Shown here in pieces: positions 26,216 to 36,800 of a DNA stretch of 64,000 nt. Position numbers and translations under genes: made by a program. Source of the DNA: Edaphochlamys debaryana (taxonomy: Eukaryota; Chlorophyta; Chlorophyceae; Chlamydomonadales); NCBI GenBank assembly GCA_016858145.1, contig JAEHOE010000023.1:1116001-1180000 (forward strand), given 5' to 3'. Numbering within the stretch: the stretch's first letter is position 1; each line of letters opens with the position of its first letter. The notes under the pieces are model-generated. The model was given only the letters and a program-made list of their open reading frames with translations, searched no databases and was not told where the DNA came from.

Positions 26216-28850
26216 TCAGGAGGAGGGCGTCGCCGCTGGCGTGGCCGCCGCCTTGCTGCCGCCCTGCATGAGCAGCTCCGACATCTTGGCGCGGTTGCCC
26301 AGCACCTCCAGGTACTGGTTCTCGGCCTGGGGGTGGTGGGGTGGTGGCGATGGTGGGGGCAGCCGTGTGAGCCGGGAGGGGGTGGTGGGGCAGCACCAGG
26401 GGGTGGCGTGCGTAAGCCGCGACAATCTGTGCGCATAACGAGGCCAGCACCCAGGACCAACATGTGCTCGAGAGCCACTCCCCGCCCCGAGACCCACTGC
26501 GCCCCCAGACCTCCCTCCTTGCGTCCCGCGTCTCCACATACCGTACCCCCCCCCCGGCCCCACCTCCTCGCTGTGGTACACGCACGCCACCTCGGGCTCG
26601 CTCTTGAGGTCCCCCACGTAGGCGAACGTGTTCATGCGCTGCTTGCACAGGTCCACGTCCTTGGGGGTCACCAGCTGCGGGGGGGGAGGGGGAGCGTGGG
26701 GCGAGGTGGAGAGGGGGATGGGGTGGGCATGGTTGGCCGGCAAGGGGCGGCTCACTGCCCCGCCTCTGCCCAGGCCACCTCTGCCTGCCGGCGCTTTACC
26801 CCCCATCCCATCCCATCCCATCCCATACAGGCTCGCCTTCATTCCCGCCCCCACCCTGCGGTCCCACCTCCCGATCCACTTTGTGCTCACCATCCCCATC
26901 CGGCCACCCCATCTCATGTCATCCGCCCGGCACTGCCGCGCCTCACCCCCTGCCGGCGCCTTACTAACCCCCTATTCCATCAAAGCTCGCATTACAAGCC
27001 CTGATCCCATCCTTTCCAAGCTATGCGCAATGCGGTCCACCGCCCCACCCGCAGTACCTAACCGAGTCCGGCCCCCCCTGCCCCAACTTACCCCCTGCCC
27101 CTCGTCACCCCTCCCGCCCCCCCTTTCCGCCCCCACACACTGTATGCCCCTTCCCCCAATGTTATGTGCCTTTCGGGTGGTGGTGTGCGGCGCGTTGCAC
27201 TTGCATGCCCAAAGCACCCCAGCGACCTGCCGGTCTGTTACCTGCGACTATATAGTGCTTCGGGATAGCGTTCAGCCGCCGCTGCCTACGCCACTTTCAG
27301 CTCCAGCCTCAGCGCACGCCTCTTCCGCGGACACCCGAACCTATCATGGACACTGTGGCGGTATGTACCTTCTCCGGCAATCCCACTAACCATTCGACGC
27401 TCTCCCGCTTCTCAGCTTCAAACACCCCCTCCTTCCCGCCCCTCCTCTCCTCCGCCCCCCCGCCCCACCTTCTCCCGCTCCAGCAGCCCCACGTTGGCGC
27501 GCCGCAGCACGCACCCACCCTTGACCTGCAGAGGAGGGGTGCACACAGATCAAGACACCCAGTGGTGACGCTGCTGATCGTTGGGGCGGCTATGATGCAG
27601 GGAGCGGCGTGCGGGGCGCATGGCGGACCTGCAGCGCCGCCGCACGAGCCCCCTGGCCGCCTGCGTCCCGTGCATTGACCGGGGGCTGTCCGAGGGTCAC
27701 CCAGTGGCAGCTTGGGGCACAGCGCCTGCACCCCGCGCCCTGAGCGCGACCCCGTAAGCCCTCGGGAGCGGGCCCGCGCCCTGTGCCGAGGGCCGGGCTG
27801 AGCCTATCCGAGGTCGCCCAAGCGGCTGCAGGCGCACGCCAGGCCCCGCACGGTCAGTCCGCTGCTGACCTGCGGCTGACTGATGTAGACGTTGAAGGGG
27901 TTGTAGGTGACGAACACGTTCATGGACCTGGGGTGGTCGAGGGTAGGGGGTGGTGGGTCGGGGGTCGGGGCGAGGGAGGGAGTGGGCCCTGCTTGCGCTG
28001 GCTGCGACCCGGCCCCGGCTCCAAGCCGCGTGGCAGGACAGAGCCCGGCGTATGGCCACTGGGACGGAGTTCCCGAGCAGGGGCCGAGGGAGCTCGAGCA
28101 CAGCCCCGAGCCGCCGCGCGGGCATATGCGGGGAGCAGGGCCCGCTGCCTCCCAGAGGCTAGAGCCGCCCGCGGCACTCACAGCACACTGGCCGAGTAGC
28201 CGTTGGCCATGCAGATGTCGGCGTTGGGCACAGCGCGGTCAATGATCTCCGTGCTACTGATGTTGGCGGGGGTCAGCACCACCTAAGGGGGGGAAGCAAG
28301 ATGCTTGGGTTCGTCATAGCCATCAGAAGGGCCAGCACCGAGGTTCCCCTCTCAGGCCATTTCAGTCAGCGCAAGCCCGTGAGATGGAGCTTCGGCTGCG
28401 GAGCTTGGCGCGAGGCTGACACGTGCGTGACTGGTGCGTGCCGGCCAGGGATGTTGTGGACCCATCCATCGTGGCTCGCCCCACCTCGCTATCGAACCAG
28501 GTGCCCAGGCCCAGGCCCATCACGAACGCCGCTGCCACCAGCGCCTGCACGAAGCCCCCCAGAGGCTGCGACGGCCCGCTTCCAGGTTTGTTGTTGGGGT
28601 CCTGGGGCGGCCCGCCGGTGTAGGCATTGCCCGGCGGGGCCTGCTGTGGCCCTCCTAGCCCTTGACCGTCATATTGCTGGAATTGAGGCTCGCTGTACCC
28701 CGACGGTCGCGGAGGAGGAGGCGGAGGCGGCACGGATGGCCGCCCGAGTTGCGGTGGCCGCTGAGGCTGCTGGGCCCGAACGAGCACGGCGACTCGTGCT
28801 CGAGACCTGCTAGAGCCTAGACTGCACGGACCCGCCCGTGCGGGCTGCAT
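26216..28850 (-). CDS. Plastid-targeted DUF3172 family protein
   Basis: Six exons join in phase to 267 residues: 28485-28850, 28182-28282, 27870-27927, 27469-27525, 26564-26674, 26216-26326. The first exon holds a transit-peptide-like N-terminus (MQPARAGPCSLGSSRSRARV), a Pro-rich linker and a hydrophobic segment, FVQALVAAAFVMGLGLGTWF, probably a thylakoid or envelope anchor. The rest matches what I recall of DUF3172, found in cyanobacteria and plastids: TPANISSTEIIDRAVPNADI, then VFVTYNPFNVYISQP, GGCVLRRANV, and CKQRMNTFAYVGDL. The function of the family is unknown to me. The gene is divergent from cysteine synthase with 221 bp between start codons. The family name is from memory, not from a search. 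Confidence 0.8.
26675..27468 (-). other. Long intron 4 of the DUF3172 gene with internal duplication and ATCCC repeat
   Basis: At 794 bp this is by far the longest intron of the gene. It contains an (ATCCC)n-like run near 26805-26826. Two diverged copies of a segment starting CTGCCGGCGC, then TTAC, then CCCC, then AGCTCGC or GGCTCGC lie near 26783 and 26948. Confidence 0.5.
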
Positions 28851-29071
28851 ACCGGTACCGGAGAAGGTCAGCAAGGTCTTTGTGCTGGGCCTATGTAGGC
28901 ACGCTGTATGCAGAGAGCACGGGCAAACAACACGCTGCTGTGCACAGCCGGTCTGCCAGGAGCGAGCGAAGCTGGTCCCCATTCGGGGTCGACTCCTCAC
29001 ATGCCCGCTCGGCACGCTGCTTCAGCTTGCTACCAACTCGCCATACCCCGCGATCAACCCGCACTATCACA
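28851..29071. promoter_or_regulatory. Short shared promoter region of divergent DUF3172 and cysteine synthase genes
   Basis: The two start codons are 221 bp apart on opposite strands, so the promoters must overlap or abut. Both products are predicted to be plastid proteins. No defined sulfur- or light-response element was recognised. Confidence 0.5.
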
Positions 29072-31875
29072 ATGCAGCTTCAGCAGCTCCGCGCGCAGCA
29101 GGTGCGCTGGCCGTCGACAGCATGTGCACGGGCCGTCGTGGTGTGGGCCGCACCTGATGGTTGACGGTGGTTTGATAATGCCTACTCTGCAGGCGGGCTC
29201 GGCCCGCAGCCGGACGGGGCGCCCGAGCCTGCGCGTGCAAGCTGCGGCCCCTTCCGCCCCGAAAGCGAAGACCGCTCCTGCGCCGGCGGATGTTGGTCCC
29301 GCACACCCCAAGCTCAAAATTGCTCAGGACGTGACGGAGGTGGTGGGAAACACGCCCATGGTGTACTTGAACCGCGTCACACAGGTCAGCGGGATGCCAT
29401 GTTCACCGGGTGAATTCCGGCCTGCACCTGGCCTGGACGTGGCCTGGCACGTCTTGATCTTGCCTATGCGTCTCTCGAGTCAAGTCATGCCTGTGTGCGT
29501 CCATTCCAACTCCTGGGCGGCGGTTGGGGAGTAAGGGCGGAACTCACCCGCCCCCACGACCTGGCCCCGGCGACGTGTCCGCACCCCCCCACCCCCTAAT
29601 GAGAAGCATGGGCAAGGGACCCCCCCCTCCACGCACCCTGACACGTGAGCGGTTGCTGCCCCTCCCCCACCCCAGGGCTGCGTGGGCAAGGTGGTTGCCA
29701 AGCTGGAGATCATGCAGCCCTGCTGCTCCGTCAAGGTGGGTCCAGGTGCCTGCCACCACACCGGCGCCCTGAACCCTAGGGCCAGGGCCTGGCCAGCACG
29801 CCTGCCGACCCAACACAATGCCCACTTCCTAACTCTCCTCCCCCTCACGAACGAGAGGGGAGCAGTTGCACTCCGTGGCTCCTGTGCAGCCCGAAGGAGT
29901 GCATAGGCATGGATGAAGCGGCCTGGGACCGGGGGCCATCCTGCCCCTCTGCGCGCTTCTGCTCTGTCCTACGCCTCCCCTCCCCCCCCCGCCCTCTTCC
30001 CCTACACACAAACACCACCAGGACCGCATCGGCAAGAACATGATTGACGATGCCGAGGCCAAGGGCCTCATCACGCCGGGTGGGTGCTGGGCGGGTGCCT
30101 GGGATGGCCGGCTGTGCGGCGAAGGCTGGGCGCCCGCGGCCCACCTGTTCCACCCAACCCCCTCGTCCCCTCCGTCCCAAAACAAACAACCTTTCTCTGC
30201 TCACCCTCTGCTCACCCACCCCACCCTCCCCTCCCCATCCCAGGCAAGACCACCCTGGTGGAGCCCACCAGCGGCAACACGGGCATCGGACTGGCCTTCG
30301 TGGCGGCGGCGAGGGGCTACAAGCTCATCCTAACCATGCCCGCAAGGTGGGGCGGGTGGGGAGGGCAGAAGAGGGAAGCGGAAGGGAGGGGAGGGAGAGG
30401 AAGGGGACAGAGGGGAGGGGAGGGAGACGAAGGGGACAGAGGGGAGGGGACAGAGGGGAGGGGACAGAGGGGAGGGGCAAGCTCGTCCTCACCATACCTG
30501 CAGGTGGGGGCGGAAGAGGGGGAAGCAGGGGGGAGCCACGGGCCCTGGCCGCTGCGGGGCGCTGCTGGGCTGGGGTGGCACGAGGAGGGCGGTCAGGCGG
30601 ACAGCGTTGACCAAGGGTCGCCCAACCTCATCCCCCACCACCCGCTCCCTACTCCCCACACCCCCTCAACCCCACACCCCCAGCATGTCCATGGAGCGGC
30701 GGGTGCTGCTGCGCGCCTTCGGGGCGGAGCTGGTGCTCACGGGTGGGGCGGGGTGGAGGGGCGAGTTGGGGAGGGCTGGGGGAGGGTGGGGCGGGGTGGG
30801 GCGGGGTGGGGTGGGGTGGGGTGGGGTGGGTGGGAGGTGGCTGTAGCCATGCAGGAAGGGGGGATCGTGGGAGGGAAGTGCAGGGAGGCTGAGCAAGGGG
30901 GAGTCGAGCATGACGGGGGCGACGCTCGACGGCCGCTCGGTGGGCGGAAGGGCGGGGGCACACGACATCGCTAGTGCCGCATGCATGGGTGGTTGCGGTT
31001 GGGTGCTGGGTGCACGGGTTGCATCTCAACAGCCAGCCTCCACACTGCTGCCCTTACCTCGACCCCTCTGGCCCTCCACCTCCCCCGCGCACCCCCTTCC
31101 CCCAGACCCCGCCAAGGGCATGCGGGGGGCGGTGGAGAAGTGCAACGAGATCGCCGCCAAGACCCCGGGCGCCTACATCCTGCAGCAGTTCGAGAACCCC
31201 GCCAACCCCGACATCCACCTCCGCACCACGGGTACGCCACGCACCAATGCTCCTCCCCCTTCGGCTCCTGCCCCCCGCAGACGGTCCTTCACTCGACCCC
31301 TCCCACCCCTCACCCCAACCCACCTCATCCCCAGCCCCACCCCTAACCCCACCCCACCTCATCCACTGCCCTCACCCCTCCCCCGCCGCCTCGCTCGTAA
31401 AAATATCCTCACCGCTCCCCCCAGGCCCCGAAATCTGGCGCGACACGGCCGGCAAGGTGGACGTGCTGGTGGCGGGCGTGGGCACGGGCGGCACCGTGAC
31501 GGGCACGGGCCGCTTCCTCAAGCAGCAGAACCCCAACGTGCGGGTGGTGGCAGTGGAGCCCTCGGAGAGCCCCGTTCTCAGCGGTGGGGCTTGAGGGGGA
31601 GGGCGGGAAGGGGAGGGCGGGGGCAGAGACGGCCTTCACCACCCCACCACGGCCACGCCAAACCTCCGGGTGGCGGGGCTCAGCGGAGGGGTGCAAGCGG
31701 GAGGGGAGGGCAGAGGGGGTCGAGGCGGGGGCTGCAGGGGAGGGGGCAGCAGGCGGGTGGACGAGGGGTAGCCAGGCCAGCGCCGACCTACTCAACCCTG
31801 ACCACCATGATCCCAACCCCCCCCCACACACACACCACCACCACCACCACCACCCCAGGCGGCAAGCCCGGCCCC

Positions 31876-31912
<37 letters not shown>

Positions 31913-32748
31913 CCATCCTGGACACGTCGGTGTACGACGAGGTCATCAAGGTGGGCGGCACGTGGGACACGGGGGGCCACACGTGGGCGTACGAGGGGAC
32001 GGGACGACCGGACGGGGGCCCCTTTCTCCGTCCTTGCAGCGGCACCAAGCTCAAACCCTCACACCCCCACGCCCACGCTCAACTCCCCCCCTTCCCCCCA
32101 GGTGCCCTCCGACGACGCTGTGTCCATGGCCACCCGCCTGGCCACCGAGGAGGGGCTGTTCTGCGGCATCAGCTCGGGGGCGGCGGTGGTGGCAGCGGTG
32201 CAGGTGGGGGGCGGGAGGGGCGGGGGGCCCGGGAGGGGGGCGGAGGGGGCTATGGAGGAACGCAGCACGCGAGTCGGCCGCCAAGGGCGGTGGGATCCAG
32301 ACCAGAAGCACCGGGGCCCTGAGCTCCAAGCCTCTCGCCGGCCGGGCTCCACCCTGACCGCCCCTCCCCTGACCGCACCTTCCCTCCCCTCCCCTCCCCG
32401 CACTGTCCCCTCTTCCCCCCACAGGTTGCCCAGCGGCCAGAGATGGCCGGCAAGCTGATCGCCGTGGTGCTGCCCTCGTTCGGGGAGAGGTGAGCAGGCT
32501 GGAGGGGGTGGGATTGGGAGACACAGCGGCAGGCGCAGGCGCAGGGAGGGGGGCAAGGCGCACAGGTGCAGGCGTCAGGCTGTCCCTCAACCTTCCTCTC
32601 CCACACCACACCACCCCTTCACCCCACCACCCCCAGGTACCTGTCCTCGGTGCTGTTCGCGGACCTGCGTGCCGAGTGCGAGGCGCTCAAGCAGGACGAG
32701 CGGGTGCCGGTAAGGGACATCGCGGGGAGGGAGCGGTACGTGCCGTGA
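29072..32748 (+). CDS. Cysteine synthase / O-acetylserine (thiol)lyase, plastid-type
   Basis: Twelve exons join in phase to 385 residues: 29072-29101, 29193-29384, 29676-29735, 30022-30079, 30244-30346, 30684-30742, 31106-31231, 31425-31583, 31859-31950, 32102-32203, 32425-32489, 32637-32748. The enzyme makes cysteine from O-acetylserine and sulfide using pyridoxal phosphate. The N-terminal ~45 residues look like a transit peptide. The domain then starts with [10 protein letters not shown]; the PLP lysine is in PCCSVKDRIG (exons 3-4), the substrate loop is PTSGNTGIG (exon 5), and the phosphate loop is GTGGTVTG (exon 8). [11 protein letters not shown] (exon 10) is the conserved PLP-side serine region. 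The C-terminus [10 protein letters not shown] is typical of plant and algal forms. Introns are G-rich; intron 5 contains a copy of the exon 5 end. A mitochondrial rather than plastid location cannot be excluded. Confidence 0.95.
30388..30478 (+). repeat. Purine-rich tandem repeat in cysteine synthase intron 5
   Basis: Units of the type GAGGGGACAG are repeated with small changes between the real donor and its downstream copy. It is a simple G/A-rich array. Confidence 0.7.
30478..30509 (+). repeat. Intronic copy of the cysteine synthase exon 5 end and its donor
   Basis: AAGCTCGTCCTCACCATACC and the following GCAGGTGGGG repeat the exon 5 / intron 5 junction (30321-30352) with a few substitutions and one missing base. 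The copied GT is at 30504, 157 nt after the real one. Similarity continues into the intron (GGAAGAGGGGGAAGC against AGAAGAGGGAAGC). Confidence 0.8.
30743..30842 (+). repeat. G-rich array in cysteine synthase intron 6, G-quadruplex-prone
   Basis: The transcribed strand has at least six close runs of four G, in units such as GGGGTGGGGTGGGGC at about 30788-30830. It starts directly at the intron donor. Confidence 0.7.
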
Positions 32749-33805
32749 GCGGCAGCACGCGTGGGGGACTGTAAGTGTCGTGAGCGCAGCAAGCAGGCTC
32801 GGGGGCTCGGGGCTTCGGGGGGGCGGCGAGGGTGGGGGCCGTGGTGGAGGCGAGGGAGGGGGGTCCGGGGGCGGGGGTATGGGTCACATACGGACTGTTC
32901 GGATGATTGATAGCGCGCGCTCGGACCGCTCGAAGGGTGCACACTGGGCTTGAGTATCGCGGGGACTGCGAGGCTTGCGGACCCGGCGGCTGGGCCGGCT
33001 GGGGGGGGGGCGCGTGTGGAGCACTGCGGCGCTTTGTGTCGGGGGAGAGCGGGGCCGGTGCGTGCCGTTGTGTCGGAGCGTCACTGAATGCGCGCGCTGT
33101 GCTGCGAACGCATGGGGCGCTGCGGCACTGCTGCTGTGCGCTCAGCTGAGGCTCTGCAGCGGGAGGGTTTGCTCGGTGGGTCGGTGACGCTGCATGGCCG
33201 CGATTGAGCGCCGGGATGGGGCGGCTCCGGAAGGTGACTTTGCCGCCGCCGGAACGCGGGCTTGCCCCAAACTAGCTCGCGCTATTCGGCTCACAACCTC
33301 CTGTAGCGCTGTGATTGGCCTTCAGTGACCTCTTCTCACGCCTCGACCAGCTTTTGGGGGCGTTTTCCCCGCCATTTTGGCGCCCAGCCCACTCGGCGCC
33401 TGGTCAGCTCGGCCCCAGCACGCGGCCTCGCTGCAGCAGCGACCTCCGAGGCTCAGCTTTGCAGCCCGCTACCTTGCGCGGCGTGGCTCGAACGGCGCGC
33501 GGAGCCCGGTCACCAGTGGCTCTGCCGGGGGAGGCGCTGACGCGCGCTCCCCACGTTGCTCGCTGCTGCGTCCCTGGATCAGCCGCACCGAGCGCAGCCC
33601 GCAAGCAGCAGTGATCCCCGCCTCGGCGCCGCCAACGCAGCTGCCTCGGGCTGCCCCAACTCCCTCCGTTCTTCACATCGAGAAGCGCGCGCTCCCGACA
33701 CGCTCGAAGCCCAGCGCGCGCCAAGCCATTCCCCAGCTGCCTCTCCCCACACAGCCACACGCTAGTATTTAGCAGCACAGCACCGTTATCAGCCCAGCAG
33801 CAGCC
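32749..33805. other. Intergenic region and 5' UTR of the CCCH gene
   Basis: About 1 kb between two genes on the same strand. It probably holds the 3' UTR of cysteine synthase and the promoter and 5' UTR of the CCCH gene. Short plus-strand frames at 33315-33770 have no recognisable content. Confidence 0.5.
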
Positions 33806-36800
33806 ATGCTGAGCAGCGCGCCGGTGGCCTCTCCCAGCGGCGAGCTCGGCGCGGACCCCGAGGCCATCTCGCTGCGGCCTCGATGGGGCCGCGCGGCAAC
33901 CAAGCCGCAGGCGCCTCCCTCCCTCGCGCAAGCCGGCTCCGTCACCGCTGTACCCAACGACAACAGCACGAGCAACGGCAACAGCAACGGCTCAGACGTC
34001 TACACCCCCGACCAAGCCCCCAGCGCCGACCTCGCCGGCAACAGCGGCGCGAGCGCGGGCTTCGGCACGCCCCGCCGCGACCCACACGCGCACGCTCCCG
34101 CCGGCGCCGACGCGTCACCGCCGCCGCCCAAGCTCCCCGCCCGCGAGCCGACCCCCACCCCGCCCTCCTCCGAGCCGCGCCCGCCGCTGCCTCCCATGTC
34201 CGGCACGCCCCTGCCGCAGCCGCCCAGCACTGGTGGCGGCGGCGGTAGCTTTAACCCCAACCCCAGCGGCGGCTACGGCGGCGAGGCCGACTTCGGTGGT
34301 GGCGGCGGCGGTGGTGGCGGCGACAGTGAGCATGGCTCCGGCCGCTTTGAGTTCACCCACAGCGGCAGCTTCGTGAACAAGGAGGGCAGCGGCATTGCCC
34401 AGCAGCTGTTTGGCTTCGGACCGCTGCCGCTGCTTCCCAGCTTTGGCGGCGTCACCCTCGGCGGCGGCGGCGGAGGCGGCAACAGCGGCCGCGGCAGTCC
34501 CGCCATCGTCGCCGGCCCTGGCCCTGCCGGCGCCGCAAGCGTCCCCGCCCACGGCAGCGACGGCAGTGGCGGCGGCGGTGGCGGCGGCGGCTCCTTCCGC
34601 TCCTGCTCCCCAACTGACTACGTCTCCCCTACCGGCGGCGCCGCCGACACGTTCGCCGCCTCGCCCTTCCGCATGCCCCGTGGCGGCGGCGGCGGTGGCG
34701 GCGGCGGCAGCGGTTACAACACCGCCCCCACCAGCGGTAGCTTTGCCGGCCTAGGCCTCCTCTCCCCCAGCGCCTCCCACCGCTCCGCCGGCGTTGGCGG
34801 CGGCGCCGGGCCCTCCGCCGTGGCGGCCCTGCAGGCCGCCGCCGCCGCGCACGCGCTCAACGCCTCCTTCTCCGGCGGCGGCGGCGGCGGCGGCTACTTT
34901 AGCCTCGGCGGCGGTGGCGGCGGAGGTGGTGGCGGCGGCGGCGGCGGCAGCGGCCTTGGCGGCGGATCCGTGAGCTTGGCAGGTGTGTACCTGGTGGTCG
35001 ACCCCTCCACGGGACACGTGGTGGGCACTGCGCCAGCGCCCGGTGAGCCGGGGGATGCCCTCTGCGAGGGCCGCGCTGGCGGCGCGTGCTCGCGTCGCGC
35101 CTTCGTGCACACGTTTCCTGTGTGCGCATCGCTGCTCTTCCTGTGCATGGTGCTGCGGGTCAAGGCATTTTGTGCTCTCTGAGCTGAGCTCTGCTTTGGC
35201 ACTTATTCATACATGTGTATGAGGATCACCCGTGTCCCTGCCCCTGTCCCTGCCCCTGTCCCTGCCCCCAGGCAACGCCGGCGCCGACACGCCCGGCTCC
35301 GTGGGTCCCTCCACCCCCGGCGGCCTGGCCATGGGCATGACAGGTGGCGGGCACACGCCGTTAGCCACCCCTATGTCCACCCCCATGGGTACCCCGATGG
35401 GCACTACCCCTATGGGGACCCCAATGGGCGGGACCCCCCTGGGCCGCACCCCCGCCGGCAGCGCCCGCACCAGCCTTGACCTGCCCGGCGCCAACGCGGC
35501 GGCGGCGGCGGCAGCGGCGGCGGCAGCCTCCGCCGCCGCCGCGCGCCAAAACGCCTTGGCGCTCGCCAGCCTGGCGGCGGGCGACGCCGCCGGCGCGGCG
35601 GCGGCGCTGGCAGGTGGCGGCGGCGGCGGTAACGGCGGCAACGGCATGTCGACGGCGGAGCTGCTGATGATGCTGGCGTCGGCGGGCGCTGGCGGCGCGC
35701 CTGCCTCGGCCGCTGGCGGCGGCCCTGCCGCCCTCGGCGGCGGCGGCAGCGGCGACACGGCGGCGGCGGTGGCGCTGGCGAGCTCCCTGGAGCCAAGCAC
35801 AGCAGCGACGCTGCTCGAGGTGAGCGGTGCTCAATCACCGTTTCTCGCACCTGTAATTGCTGCCACGTTCGTGGATAACGCAGAGTGGGGTTGCTGAGCC
35901 AGCCAGCACTATGACATACTTTCCAGCCCTCATCCATCCCCCGCCGTCCTGTCCTGTGCGTGCCCTCTCCTTGCCTGGATGTCCCTCCCCCACCGTCCTG
36001 ACCACCTGCCTCACCCCCCCCCCTCCCACGCCCTCACCCCCCCCGTAGGAGGGCCTCACCAACGGCTCCTTCACCGATGACGTCATCCTGGCCCTGGCCC
36101 AGGCCGCGGGTATCATGGGTGCCGCATCCGGACTCAACGCCCAACAACAACAACAGCAGCAGCAACAGCAAGACCAACAGCAGCAACAGCAGCAGCAGCT
36201 ACTGCAACAGCTGCAGGTCCAGATCCAGGCTCGCACCGGCCTCACCATCCCCGTGCCAGTCCCCGTGCCCGTCTCCGTGTCGCTGCCCGTGCCGTCGGTG
36301 GGACTCCCCTCCGCCGCCACGCCCTCCCGCGCCTCGGCCCTGGGCCCGCCGCCAGGCTTCGGCGGCCCCCCCTCCGCCGGCCCCTCCCCGCTCCACCGCA
36401 CTTCCGCCGACTTCTACGTCGCCGCCGCCGCCGCCAACCACGCCGCCGCCGCCGCCGGTTTCCCGCTCATGTCCCCCGGCGGCCCGCGCCGCTCCGGTGA
36501 CGGCGGCGGCGGCGGCGGCTCGCCGCTGACCGGCCCCGACGCGCCGTCCTGGCGCAGCGGCGCCGTCGGCGGCGGCGGCAGCGGCGTGTGGCGCGCCGAC
36601 GCTGGCTCCAGCGTGCCGCCCAGCCCCGGCGGCCCCCGGACCACGCAGGCGGCGGCGGCGCTGACGCCCCAGGGGCTGCTGGCGTGCCTGGGCAGCCCCG
36701 GCGGCGGACGGGGCGTGGGCGCCAAGCACAACACGCTGTACAAGGTGGGCTGCAGTTGGGGTTGCTCGCTCACTCACTCGAGGGTGTCCGGACGGGAGGT

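Noticed and set aside
29193..32748. Reading the cysteine synthase locus as several small genes
   Set aside because: All twelve fragments join in phase with GT-AG introns into one full-length enzyme.
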